The translations under genes and the position numbers were made by a program. Below the pieces are notes generated by a model. The model ran no database searches and was not told the origin of the DNA. It was given only the letters and a program-made list of their open reading frames with translations. From Winogradskyella marina (GTDB lineage Bacteria; Bacteroidota; Bacteroidia; Flavobacteriales; Flavobacteriaceae): a DNA stretch of 64,000 nt. Positions within the stretch are counted from its first letter, which is position 1. Each line of letters starts with the position of its first letter. Of this stretch, positions 1 to 8,425 are shown one piece after another. Location: assembly GCF_015645385.1 (NCBI RefSeq), contig NZ_JADOET010000006.1, positions 1 through 64,000 on the forward strand, in the 5' to 3' direction.

Positions 1-227
1 TAAAGCTTCTGCGTATATATTAACCTTATTCCTCTCTTTTGTCTTTTCTGTTTATAACTCTAAATTAATGAATTGTAAACTTAAGATGTATATAAAAAAT
101 AACAGTTAAGAGCTAAACCAGAAGTTGTGTTCTTTTCTGCTATCTTTATTTATAATCTGAAAAGTAACAACCTATTTATCTGCTACTTCTCATATACGTA
201 GACGTTGTAGCCAATTAAACCATACTA
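1..227. other. Upstream non-coding region with a diverged repeat end
   Basis: AT-rich sequence in which I see no convincing gene. Its right part (about 130-215) loosely resembles the dispersed repeat at 996-1129. The 17 bases at 191-207 (ending in GACGTTG) match 13 of 17 with the right end of that repeat at 1110-1126 (ending in ACACGTTG). The lipoprotein gene that follows may therefore have a repeat end on each side. The match is short and was made by eye. Confidence 0.35.
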
Positions 228-985
228 ATGAAAAAAACCTTCCACTCATATTCATTTGTATTTTTATGATTTCCTGCAAAGGAAAAGTTACCGAAAATAA
301 AAGAACTCATTACCAAGAGATAATCGATGGACCTGCCAATTTCCGTGATAAAATAAATGGTAAATTAATATTTGAACTAAATGATAGTATTGGTGTTCAA
401 ATTACTGATTTTAGGAAAGAGTGGTGTGAAGCTGGATTGTTTATTGGTATATCAGAGACTGAATATAGAAATGGTCAATTAAACCCTAATAGAAAAATTA
501 AAAACTCAAGAAATAAAACGATAGGAATAACAAAAGATTCAGTCGACATTGTTTTTGATGGAGAAGAAGATGGAAAATATTTTGGTTTTATATCAGGGTT
601 TACACATAAAAATAATATTAAAGAAAAATATCTTCTAGAAAAAGAATTAGAATCATACATTAATAACAATTCTAGAAAAAAATCAGACTTTGATTTCTTT
701 ATAAATAATTTTGACCTTGAGCTTAAGGAATCATTTTTGAATTACGAAAGCTATTTTAAATATGAAAATTGGATAACTGACCCTTCCCCAGGATTCAGAA
801 TATTGTTATTGTTTGAGGAAAGTGAATTAAAAGGTGTTTTACATTCAAGAAGTTTAAAATTAAAAAAATCTAACACATCCAAAGTTAATGACATTTATAA
901 GGTAACATTCTTTGATGATTATCCGAAAGGAAAACAAGATAATTTTATAAGTTCTATAAAGGAATGGCTTCATGGTGTAGATTAA
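228..985 (+). CDS. Hypothetical lipoprotein, frameshifted in its signal peptide
   Basis: I do not recognise this protein. The open frame that can be read runs from 266 (MISCKGK...) to 985, 239 residues; it is charged, soluble-looking and has no recognisable domain. An ATG at 228 is followed by seven A residues and reads into a stop in another frame. With eight A residues it would read MKKNLPLIFICIFMISC, joining in frame to the 266 start. That is a textbook lipoprotein signal: Lys-Lys, a hydrophobic stretch, and a lipobox ending in I-S-C. The intended gene is therefore probably 228-985, a membrane-anchored lipoprotein, and the copy here lacks one base in the A tract. This could be a sequencing error, a real disabling mutation or slippage-based switching. 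A palindromic repeat begins 11 bases after the stop. Confidence 0.6.
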
Positions 986-995
986 AAAAACTGGC

Positions 996-1129
996 TGCCA
1001 ACACCGTGTATAATTAATTGCTTTTTTCTGCTTACTTGCAAAAATTCCTGCGGAATTTTCTCTGGTTCGTAAAAGTTTGCTAAATTAGTTGCTTAACCAC
1101 ACAACTAACCATACACAAACACGTTGGCA
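996..1129 (+). repeat. Dispersed palindromic repeat, full-length copy A
   Basis: The element is bounded by a perfect 7-bp inverted repeat, TGCCAAC (996-1002) and GTTGGCA (1123-1129), 134 bp end to end. It starts 11 bp after the stop codon of the preceding gene. The interior (ACACCGTGTATAATTAATTG, then a CCTGCGGAATTTT segment) recurs at about 5617-5693. Placement right after a single gene, size and terminal inverted repeats recall integron attC sites. The ends do not fit the canonical attC consensus (RYYYAAC/GTTRRRY), however, and no integrase is in the window. Confidence 0.6.
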
Positions 1130-1151
1130 AACAGTTAAGAAAGTGAAACTC

Positions 1152-1182
1152 TATTCAATAACTTAACGCAACAAATCTAAAT
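1152..1182 (+). repeat. 31-bp direct repeat, left copy
   Basis: This segment (core CTTAACGCAACAA) matches 3317-3347 at 29 of 31 positions in the same orientation. The two copies bracket exactly the eamA-like and lysR-like gene pair. Such flanking repeats can mark insertion or excision of a module, or can simply be shared intergenic sequence. Confidence 0.65.
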
Positions 1183-1293
1183 TTATAGATTTGTAATATG
1201 ATAGTTTAAAATAACGTGCCGTAAGAGCATAAAACTTTTCCAACTCATCATCCATACAAAAATGTCTATGCCCTTACTCGTTCTGTACTTCAA

Positions 1294-2220
1294 TTAAGCA
1301 TTCAACACTTTCGTTTTTTTATCATAAGCCAAATTGTTTTTAGACTTTCCAAACTTGTTCAAAATCAGAACACCTATAAGTATGCCTAACATCCCTAAAT
1401 AATGCCAAAAAACCAACTTTTCGCCATCTAAAACACCCCAAAGCACAGCAACAACGGGAATTAGGTATGTAAGCGAACTAGCAAAAACAGCTGAAGATTT
1501 TTGAATTAATTGATTCTGCATAAACTGAGCCAAAGCTGTTCCCAAAACACCTAATGTAATTAATGATAGTAAAGGAAAAACTTGTTGCTCACTAACGTTG
1601 ATATAGGAATCATATCCACTAAAAAATAAAAAAAGAAAGCCGAATATTCCTGAAAAAGAAACAGCAATTGTGGTGACGTGAAGTGAATTCACATCAGATA
1701 GATACGTTTTTACAATATTAAAATTCAATCCGTAACAAATAGTTGCGACAATGATTAATAAAGCATATTCGTTTAACGAAAATGTGCTTCCAGTAGTAAT
1801 CAAAATTAAAAAACTAGCAGAAATAAAACCTATAGCAAGACCCAACCATTGTAATTTATTAATAGATTTTCTAAAAAATAGTAGTCCAAGAACACTTGTA
1901 AACATAGGAACTAAAGCATTTAATATTCCTGCAAGTGCACTACTAATTTGAGATTGTGCGATACTAAACAGATAGGATGGAAAAACCATACTCAACAAGC
2001 TTACTAGTAAAATTACTGGAACTTTTTCACTTGGTATTTTTCTAATATGCCGAATGGCAAAAAAAAACATTACAAAAAAAGCAGATACTAACCGGATAGT
2101 TGCAGCCTGCCAAACCGTATAACCATTTAATCCATTTTTAATCAAAATAAACGAACTACCCCAAATTAAAACCAACGCTATAAAATAGAACCAAACTTTA
2201 TAATTATTTTTTACTTTCAT
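1294..2220 (-). CDS. EamA/DMT-family inner-membrane exporter
   Basis: A 308-residue protein with about ten hydrophobic helices arranged as two EamA halves (roughly residues 10-140 and 150-290). The GSSFILIKNGL segment near residue 21 is typical of the first helix in this family. Members of the drug/metabolite transporter superfamily export amino acids or metabolites; the substrate cannot be read from the sequence. It is divergent from a LysR regulator with a 183-bp shared upstream region, a common arrangement in which the LysR protein controls the exporter. The pair is bracketed by 31-bp direct repeats, which suggests it may have arrived as a unit. Confidence 0.85.
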   Translation of the reverse strand: MKVKNNYKVWFYFIALVLIWGSSFILIKNGLNGYTVWQAATIRLVSAFFVMFFFAIRHIRKIPSEKVPVILLVSLLSMVFPSYLFSIAQSQISSALAGILNALVPMFTSVLGLLFFRKSINKLQWLGLAIGFISASFLILITTGSTFSLNEYALLIIVATICYGLNFNIVKTYLSDVNSLHVTTIAVSFSGIFGFLFLFFSGYDSYINVSEQQVFPLLSLITLGVLGTALAQFMQNQLIQKSSAVFASSLTYLIPVVAVLWGVLDGEKLVFWHYLGMLGILIGVLILNKFGKSKNNLAYDKKTKVLNA

Positions 2221-2249
2221 GTGTCTTTATTTATTGTTTTAATAGGTCA

Positions 2250-2299
2250 CATGCTGTTCGCTAATAATCATTCCATTGGATGATGAAAATTTCAGCATG
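2250..2299. promoter_or_regulatory. Imperfect dyad in the eamA/lysR divergent region
   Basis: CATGCTG at 2250-2256 and CAGCATG at 2293-2299 form a 7-bp inverted repeat in the shared upstream region, just before the eamA-like start codon. It could be part of a regulator site. The arms are short and widely spaced, so this is weak. Confidence 0.25.
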
Positions 2300-2370
2300 C
2301 TCGTTTCATCTCTAATATAAATTGAAATACAAAGGAAGGATACTCTATCAATTAAAAAAAATACTTAATT

Positions 2371-2399
2371 TTGATTAATTGATAACATATTTTAATCAA
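2371..2399. promoter_or_regulatory. Candidate LysR operator (8-bp inverted repeat)
   Basis: TTGATTAA (2371-2378) and TTAATCAA (2392-2399) are perfect inverted repeats separated by 13 bp, ending 4 bp before the lysR ATG at 2404. LysR regulators bind interrupted dyads (T-N11-A type) in the divergent region. The position next to the regulator's own start fits negative autoregulation. This is inferred from symmetry and location only. Confidence 0.5.
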
Positions 2400-2403
2400 T
2401 GAA

Positions 2404-3285
2404 ATGACAACTACGCAATTACAAAACTTTTTGGTATTGACCGAAACATTGAATTTCAGAAAAGCATCGGAACGGATTTTTATTGCCCAACCCGCTTTAA
2501 GTAGGCAGATTCAGGTGCTTGAGGAAGAACTGGGTTTTTTATTATTCGACCGTTCACGAAAGCAAATTGCGTTGACTAAATCGGGAATATTCTTTAAAAC
2601 GGAGGTTTCCAAAATTTTGAATCAACTCGACCAATCCATTAAAAAAGGAGTTTTGATTAATCAAGGAAAGGCAGGCGAAATTAAAATTGGACACGCAAGT
2701 TCGGCGATGCATACTGTCTTGCCAGAACTGCTACGATATATGGAAACAAATCTGCCCGACTTAAAATCAAGTCTCGTGGAGGGAACTAATGAAATGATAT
2801 TCGACAAATTGAACGACAACGAAGTGGATTTTGGTTTTGTTCCGAACGCATTTATTCCCGATGGACTTTCGAGCCTTTCCATTTACAAAGAAAACTATCT
2901 TTTAATTTTACCCGAAGATCATCGGTTGAACACCTCTAATTTTAAGGATTTGGGGGACTGTAAAAACGAAAAATGGGTCTTGAATCCACAACCCGAGGGA
3001 GTTGGATATATGGAAGAAATTCTGAAAATCATTGGAAATTATGGATATTCCCCAAAAATCGTGCATCGTTCGCCGAATACATCCACAGTCCTAAGAATGG
3101 TTTCAGCAGGACTTGGAATCACGATGATGGGAAAATCGACCTTAAAAGGGTTTTCGCTTGACCTAAAAAGTATAGAACTTTCTGATTTGCCATACCAATT
3201 GGATATGAAATTGGTGTGGAAAACGGAACGGGAAAATGAATTGGAATCGTATCTAAATTTTTTGAAAAACTATTTGAAGATTTAA
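2404..3285 (+). CDS. LysR-family transcriptional regulator
   Basis: A 293-residue regulator of normal family length. Residues 1-60 form the winged helix-turn-helix (TTQLQNFLVLTETLNF, then AQPALSRQIQVLEEELG and LFDRS). Residues about 90-290 are the periplasmic-binding-protein-like effector domain. It is divergent from the EamA exporter and probably controls it in response to an exported metabolite. The start at 2404 is the first ATG giving the canonical LysR N-terminus; an ATG at 2399 runs straight into a stop. By eye its codon use is more GC-rich than neighbouring genes, which fits acquisition by transfer together with eamA. Confidence 0.9.
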   Translation: MTTTQLQNFLVLTETLNFRKASERIFIAQPALSRQIQVLEEELGFLLFDRSRKQIALTKSGIFFKTEVSKILNQLDQSIKKGVLINQGKAGEIKIGHASSAMHTVLPELLRYMETNLPDLKSSLVEGTNEMIFDKLNDNEVDFGFVPNAFIPDGLSSLSIYKENYLLILPEDHRLNTSNFKDLGDCKNEKWVLNPQPEGVGYMEEILKIIGNYGYSPKIVHRSPNTSTVLRMVSAGLGITMMGKSTLKGFSLDLKSIELSDLPYQLDMKLVWKTERENELESYLNFLKNYLKI

Positions 3286-3316
3286 ACATTGGAACACTTA
3301 ACCCCTTACACACACT

Positions 3317-3347
3317 TATTCAATATCTTAACGCAACAATTCTAAAT
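3317..3347 (+). repeat. 31-bp direct repeat, right copy
   Basis: It matches 1152-1182 at 29 of 31 positions in the same orientation and lies between the lysR stop (3285) and the end of the BCCT transporter gene (3370). Confidence 0.65.
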
Positions 3348-3369
3348 GAACGATTAAAAACAAAAACGA

Positions 3370-5373
3370 CTAAGTCATTCTTTTATTTATGTTACGACTT
3401 GTAAACAATTGATTTTTCTCATCTGAAACAATGCCTAAAAAGCGTTCATAATGCTTTAGAACATCTGAAATCAATTCATTTTCAGTAAACAACTGAACAT
3501 CATAACCTTCTCGCTCATCACCAAAATAAGACTTCGGGAAAAATACATGATTATTTTCTACAACATTTATATTTTGTTCATTCATCAAACTATCGGACAC
3601 CAATTTAGACTCATTTCTAACTCCGTAAATAAAGTTATTGACTAAATCATACTCAACCTCGATTTCAATTTTATTAGGATCTTTAAAGGAATTGAGTTTA
3701 GCATTAACACCATTCTTTAAAAACTCTTTTTGTAAATTTTCAAAAGCTGGTTTTACCGTCTTATCAATATACTCATCTGTCGTTTTTTTATCGCTAAATG
3801 AAATAATTTGTCCGAGTCTTGATTTCCATGATTGCCCTGACCAAGGAACTGTAGAAATTGAATAGTCACGTTCGTAATAATTTTGATCAATGATTAAGGC
3901 TTTGACAAAACTTATTATAAAAAGAAGCATGATAATAGCAAAGGGTAAGGCTGTTATTAAGGTCATGGATTGCAATGCTTCTAAACCACCGGCACGTAAC
4001 AGCATGAGAGCAAGAGATGCGAGTAAAACTCCCCACGTTACAATTTGCCACTTTGGAGATTTAGGTGCATTTCTTGTTGCGATCCCATTCATTACAAATA
4101 TTCCAGAATCGGCAGACGTCACAAAGAAAATAATGATAATGGCTAAGGTTAAAAAGCTCGTGATTTCTGTAAATGGTAAATATTCTAAAAAACTAAACAT
4201 CAACGCATCTGGATTATCCGCGAGCAAACTCAATGCACCATCTGCTATGTTTTGGTCAAACCAAACCGCACTATTCCCAAAAACAGACATCCAAATAAAA
4301 TTGAACAAAGTAGGGATTATCAGTACTGCTGAAACAAATTCTCTAATCGTACGTCCTTTTGATATCCTTGCTATAAATATTCCTACATAAGGAGACCATG
4401 AAATCCACCATGCCCAATATAAAATTGTCCAATCAAAGAACCAAGGTTGCTTTGCTTCTTCATTTGCATACGTTGAAAACGTTAAGTCGAAAAAACTAGA
4501 AACATAGCTGCCCAGTCCTTCCGTGAAAGTTCCAATTAAATACACTGTTGGGCCCAAAAAAAGTACAAATAGCAAGAGTACAACCACACTCAATATGTTG
4601 ATCCTACTTAAAACTTTAACTCCTTTATCAACTCCACTAACCGCCGAGAATACTGAAATTGACACCAAAACAATAACAATTAAAGCTTGATACAAGAAAC
4701 TGGTATCTGGAACAATATTAAATTTTTCTAATCCTGAATTTAATTGTAGTACCCCAAAACCAAGTGTGGTTGTAATTCCGAAGAATGTACTACACAGTGC
4801 AAATATGTCAATTATATTTCCCCATTTCCCTTTAATTCTATCTTTTAAAAGTGGATAAAAACAACTACGTAAGGATAAAGGTAAACGGTAACGATATGCA
4901 AAATAAGAAAGTGATAAACCCACAACTCCATATATAGCCCAAGCATGAACACCCCAATGAAAGAAAGTGAATAGCTGTGCGTCATTTGCCCTTTGAACGG
5001 GTGAATTTTCAGAAAATGCTGTATGTGTGTAATGCTGCATAGGTTCGGCAACACTAAAATACATCAAGCCAATTCCCATACCTGCCGCAAAAAGCATTGA
5101 AATCCAAGAGAAAAAAGAATATTCTGGTTTGCTATTGTTCTTTCCTAACCGAATGTTTCCATGCTTAGTGAAAAGCAAAATAATTAAAAACAGAACGAAC
5201 ACCGTCACTGACCAAACAAAAATGAAGTACAAGTTGGTAAAAATGTAATTCTTCACAAAGTCAAGGATTGAATTGGTTGCTTCTGGAAAAATGGCAGATA
5301 AAACACAAATCCCAATGATAAATATCATACTTGGAATAAAAATACCTTTACTTAAAGTGGATTTTAATTTCAT
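3370..5373 (-). CDS. BCCT-family betaine/choline/carnitine transporter
   Basis: A 667-residue inner-membrane transporter with about twelve helices. The glycine-rich motif GMGIGLMYFSVAEPMQHY is the BCCT signature for the trimethylammonium site, and WAWWISWSPYVGIFIARIS is the second family signature in TM8. A hydrophilic C-terminal tail of about 160 residues follows the last helix, as in the long BetT-type members where the tail takes part in osmotic regulation. Likely role: sodium- or proton-driven uptake of glycine betaine or choline for osmoprotection, expected in a marine bacterium. It stands alone, convergent with lysR, and the upstream side holds repeat copy B. Substrate is not resolvable from sequence. 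Confidence 0.9.
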   Translation of the reverse strand: MKLKSTLSKGIFIPSMIFIIGICVLSAIFPEATNSILDFVKNYIFTNLYFIFVWSVTVFVLFLIILLFTKHGNIRLGKNNSKPEYSFFSWISMLFAAGMGIGLMYFSVAEPMQHYTHTAFSENSPVQRANDAQLFTFFHWGVHAWAIYGVVGLSLSYFAYRYRLPLSLRSCFYPLLKDRIKGKWGNIIDIFALCSTFFGITTTLGFGVLQLNSGLEKFNIVPDTSFLYQALIVIVLVSISVFSAVSGVDKGVKVLSRINILSVVVLLLFVLFLGPTVYLIGTFTEGLGSYVSSFFDLTFSTYANEEAKQPWFFDWTILYWAWWISWSPYVGIFIARISKGRTIREFVSAVLIIPTLFNFIWMSVFGNSAVWFDQNIADGALSLLADNPDALMFSFLEYLPFTEITSFLTLAIIIIFFVTSADSGIFVMNGIATRNAPKSPKWQIVTWGVLLASLALMLLRAGGLEALQSMTLITALPFAIIMLLFIISFVKALIIDQNYYERDYSISTVPWSGQSWKSRLGQIISFSDKKTTDEYIDKTVKPAFENLQKEFLKNGVNAKLNSFKDPNKIEIEVEYDLVNNFIYGVRNESKLVSDSLMNEQNINVVENNHVFFPKSYFGDEREGYDVQLFTENELISDVLKHYERFLGIVSDEKNQLFTSRNINKRMT

Positions 5374-5726
5374 TTTTTTACAATTGATTTAAAAAAAATT
5401 GATCAAATTTCAGTTGACTTGCTCAAGTTTTTTGCTCTTTATCTTAAAGTCCAAATGTAAAAAAGATAAATTTAATCTAGAGCAAACACTGTCAAGAGAT
5501 TCTGGGGAGGTTTGATACAAAAACGAAAAGAATCCTGAAAGATAACGTAACAAAATTGGAACAGAATTGAACGAAAATACTTGAATATAAAATTTAACTT
5601 TTTATAAGCACTACACACAACACCGTATAAAATTAATTGCTTAGTACGCTCCTCCTTAGTAAAACCTGCGAATTTTCCTCTGATTCGTTTCTTTTTAATT
5701 AAAAAGCAGCAAATAAATAATAGTAA
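5374..5726. other. Intergenic region with repeat copy B
   Basis: This 353-bp gap separates the start of the BCCT gene from the end of holA. It contains the truncated repeat copy at about 5617-5693. The rest (5374-5610) is AT-rich upstream sequence for the BCCT transporter, in which I cannot identify a firm promoter. Confidence 0.5.
5617..5693 (+). repeat. Dispersed repeat, truncated copy B
   Basis: Homologous to the interior of copy A (about 1000-1075): both contain ACACCGT, AATTAATTGCTT, CCTGCG, AATTTTC and a TTCGT segment in the same order and orientation. The left GCC of the terminal GCCAAC is changed and no GTTGGC right end follows, so this looks like a decayed copy. Confidence 0.5.
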
Positions 5727-6773
5727 TTAGCCTATGATCTTAACTAACAACTCCTTAAGCAAGTCGCCTTGAGGTACTGCATTAGCACTTACTCCTTTAC
5801 TTTTTACATCAGTTTCACGAAGCAAACCGATAACAGCACTTACTTTTTTCATCGGATAATGTCTGGCCGCATCAATATACTCGTTTACAAAATATGGATT
5901 TACTTTAAGTGCAGATGCTACACTACGTGGGTTTTTATCAGACATGCCATGAAGGTGCAATAAATCTGAAAAGAATTTAAACAACAAAGCAACCGAAACA
6001 ACAATTGGATTATCCTTTGGGTTCTCTGCAAAATACTTTGCAATTTGGTGCGCTTTTAAAGCATTGCGTTGTCCAACAGCCTTTCGTAATTCAAAATTAT
6101 TAAAATCCTTACTGATCCCTATGTTTTCTTCAATATGTTCTGGTGTAATCTGAGTTCCTTCGGGTAATACGATTTTAAGCTTGTTAAGTTCGTTGTCTAT
6201 CTTACTAAGATTGGTGCCTAAAAACTCTACTAACATCTGAGCCGCTTTAGGTGAAATATTATAATTCTGACCAGCTAAGACACGTCTAATCCAATCGGCA
6301 ACTTGGTTGTCGTACATTTTCTTACTTTCAAAAACAACACCGCCATTTTTACTAATTGCTTTATAAAGTGCTTTTCGCTTGTCTAATTTTTTGTATTTAT
6401 AATTAAGAACTAAAACCGTTGATGGTTGCGGATTATTAGCATATTTCACTAACTGCTCAATAGTTCTGCTTAAGTCTTGCGCTTCTTTAACAATGACTAC
6501 TTGGCGTTCTGCCATCATCGGAAAACGCTTGGCATTACTCACAATATCATCTATAGTGATATCTCTTCCGTAAAGAACCATTTGGTTAAACCCTTTTTCG
6601 GTGTCGTCCAAAACATGGTCTTCAATATAGTCCGAAATCTTATCGATATAATAAGCTTCCTCACCCATTAAAAAGTAAATAGGTTTAAGGTCACCTTTTT
6701 TTATTGCCGCTACAAGTTGTTTTACGTCGTCCAAAATTGATATAAATTCCAAAAATGAGATTCCAAATTCCAA
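5727..6773 (-). CDS. holA: DNA polymerase III delta subunit
   Basis: A 348-residue protein matching HolA, the clamp-loader subunit that opens the beta sliding clamp during replication. The N-terminal signature KGDLKPIYFLMGEEAYYIDKI, the RFPMMAERQVVIVKEA segment and the C-terminal helical part with GLLRETDVKSKG are family hallmarks; no Walker A motif is expected in delta. Family alignments suggest translation may begin at a TTG at 6734 (LDDVKQLV...), because the 13 residues before it look unlike other HolA N-termini. It is divergent from the PD-(D/E)xK-like gene, with about 100 bp between. Confidence 0.9.
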   Translation of the reverse strand: MEFGISFLEFISILDDVKQLVAAIKKGDLKPIYFLMGEEAYYIDKISDYIEDHVLDDTEKGFNQMVLYGRDITIDDIVSNAKRFPMMAERQVVIVKEAQDLSRTIEQLVKYANNPQPSTVLVLNYKYKKLDKRKALYKAISKNGGVVFESKKMYDNQVADWIRRVLAGQNYNISPKAAQMLVEFLGTNLSKIDNELNKLKIVLPEGTQITPEHIEENIGISKDFNNFELRKAVGQRNALKAHQIAKYFAENPKDNPIVVSVALLFKFFSDLLHLHGMSDKNPRSVASALKVNPYFVNEYIDAARHYPMKKVSAVIGLLRETDVKSKGVSANAVPQGDLLKELLVKIIG

Positions 6774-6873
6774 GACTAATATTCAACATGATATTAAATA
6801 ATATGGATTTTGGTAATCGAAAATTGTGATTTGTAGTATTCTGCTTTAACTTTGAAAAAATTAACGATTCTAA

Positions 6874-7326
6874 GTGTTACAAGAACTCAACTTTCCAAAG
6901 TTTGAATACCGTTTCAAAAGTACAGAAAATAAAGTATCTATTTTTGATGTCATTCGGAAAAAATTCATCATTCTCCAGCCCGAAGAATGGGTAAGGCAAC
7001 ATTGTGTTCATTATTTAATGACAACCAAACAATACCCAAAATCATTGATTAACGTTGAAAAAGAGCTAATTATAAACGGTTTAAAAAAACGCTACGATAT
7101 TGTTATTTTTAATTCCGATGGTAGTATTCATTTAATTGTTGAATGCAAATCGCACACCATACAAATTGATCAAACAACTTTCGACCAAATTGCACGGTAT
7201 AACCTGGCCTTAAATGCATCGTTTTTAATGGTAACTAATGGTTTAAATCATTATTATTGTGAAATGGATATGGATGCTGAACGGTTTTCGTTTTTAAAAG
7301 ACATACCTAACTATATTAAGAAGTAA
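6874..7326 (+). CDS. Small PD-(D/E)xK nuclease-like protein (HsdR N-terminal type)
   Basis: A 150-residue protein starting at a GTG codon. It resembles the N-terminal domain of type I restriction R subunits (HSDR_N_2): QPEEWVRQHCVHYL, then KRYDIVIFN with the first acidic residue, then LIVECKSH giving the ExK pair of a PD-(D/E)xK core. There is no helicase or methylase partner, so it is not a restriction system here. Stand-alone proteins of this type are common beside holA in Bacteroidota, with unknown function. The glycosyltransferase ATG directly follows its stop codon (TAAATG), so the two are co-translated. Confidence 0.75.
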   Translation: MLQELNFPKFEYRFKSTENKVSIFDVIRKKFIILQPEEWVRQHCVHYLMTTKQYPKSLINVEKELIINGLKKRYDIVIFNSDGSIHLIVECKSHTIQIDQTTFDQIARYNLALNASFLMVTNGLNHYYCEMDMDAERFSFLKDIPNYIKK

Positions 7327-8319
7327 ATGCTACAAACCAAAGACTTAGCAATTGTTATTTTAAACTGGAATGGAAAAGACTTATTAGAACAGTTTTTACC
7401 ATCTGTTATAAAATATTCCGACGAGGCTGTAATTTATTTAGCTGATAATGCTTCAACTGACGCGTCTGTTGCTTTTGTAACGAAAAAATTTCCTTCGGTA
7501 AAGCTTATAAAAAATACAGAAAATGGTGGTTATGCAAAAGGGTATAATGATGCTTTAAAACATGTTGAAGAACCACTACTCTGCTTATTAAATAGTGATA
7601 TTGAAGTGACCAAAAATTGGCTTCAACCTATAATGTCTGAATTTAATAGTAATCCTACAACAGCGATTATTCAACCCAAAATTTTAGACTATAAAGACAA
7701 ATCTCATTTTGAGTATGCAGGTGCTGCTGGTGGATTTATAGACAAATATGCATTTCCCTATTGTAGAGGTCGAATTTTTGATACTATTGAAAAAGACAAC
7801 GGACAATACAACGATACTAAAACTATTTTCTGGGCTTCAGGTGCTTGCTTTTTTATTAAAAATGAGGTGTTTAAAACCTTAAATGGATTTGACGAGTCTT
7901 TTTTTGCTCATATGGAAGAAATTGATTTATGTTGGAGGGCTTTTAACTCTAATTATGTAACCAAATATATTGGAGCTTCAACCGTATATCATGTCGGTGG
8001 CGCAACGTTAACAAATACCAACCCTAAGAAAACCTATCTTAATTTTAGAAATAGTTTGTTTACACTAGTAAAACATACGGATTCCCATGTGGTATTTAGA
8101 GTGTTACTAAAAATGAGTTTAGACGGCATAGCTGGTCTAAGGTTCTTGTTTCAACTAAAACCGTCATTTTTTATGGCAATTTTAAAAGCACATATGTCAT
8201 TTTATTACCACTTACCTAGACTTATAAAACAGCGTAAACAACTACCTAAACGTTCTGGATATTACGAAACACCGTCTATTGTTTGGTCTTATTTTATAAA
8301 AAATCGAACACAATTTTAA
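7327..8319 (+). CDS. Family 2 glycosyltransferase
   Basis: A 330-residue GT-A fold enzyme similar to rhamnosyltransferase-type GT2 proteins. It has the nucleotide-binding start AIVILNWNG (residues 8-16), DNAST (40-44), NSD as the metal-binding acidic motif (89-91), and a catalytic EEIDLCWR segment. The last 80 residues are basic and amphipathic, suggesting peripheral attachment to the inner membrane. It transfers a sugar to a lipid- or polymer-linked acceptor; donor and acceptor are unknown. It starts immediately after the nuclease-like gene. Confidence 0.88.
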   Translation: MLQTKDLAIVILNWNGKDLLEQFLPSVIKYSDEAVIYLADNASTDASVAFVTKKFPSVKLIKNTENGGYAKGYNDALKHVEEPLLCLLNSDIEVTKNWLQPIMSEFNSNPTTAIIQPKILDYKDKSHFEYAGAAGGFIDKYAFPYCRGRIFDTIEKDNGQYNDTKTIFWASGACFFIKNEVFKTLNGFDESFFAHMEEIDLCWRAFNSNYVTKYIGASTVYHVGGATLTNTNPKKTYLNFRNSLFTLVKHTDSHVVFRVLLKMSLDGIAGLRFLFQLKPSFFMAILKAHMSFYYHLPRLIKQRKQLPKRSGYYETPSIVWSYFIKNRTQF

Positions 8320-8378
8320 TTGTTTATAAAACTGTTAAAATTTATGTTAATCCATATCGTACGCGCATTAGTTTTCCA

Positions 8379-8386
8379 TAATTTTG
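8379..8386 (+). promoter_or_regulatory. Bacteroidota-type -7 box upstream of the OmpA gene
   Basis: TAATTTTG fits the TAnnTTTG consensus of the Bacteroidota primary sigma factor, 39 bp before the ATG at 8426. I find no good TTG -33 element at the usual spacing. Confidence 0.45.
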
Positions 8387-8425
8387 TGTTGTTAAAATTA
8401 ACAACTTAAACTGTATCGTTCAATT

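Larger units (their letters stand above)
986..1293. other. Intergenic region holding repeat A and one direct-repeat arm
   Basis: This 308-bp gap contains the palindromic repeat at 996-1129 and, at 1152-1182, the left copy of a 31-bp direct repeat. The remainder (1183-1293) is AT-rich, and I see no gene or clear terminator in it. Confidence 0.6.

Noticed and set aside
996..1129. True integron attC site
   Set aside because: The ends do not match RYYYAAC/GTTRRRY, and no integrase is visible; kept only as a cassette-like repeat hypothesis.
3638..4390. Plus-strand open frames inside the BCCT gene
   Set aside because: They are antisense shadows of a clear transporter gene.
6874..7326. Possible restriction-modification system
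   Set aside because: Only an HsdR N-terminal-like nuclease fold is present; no helicase, specificity or methylase gene is nearby.
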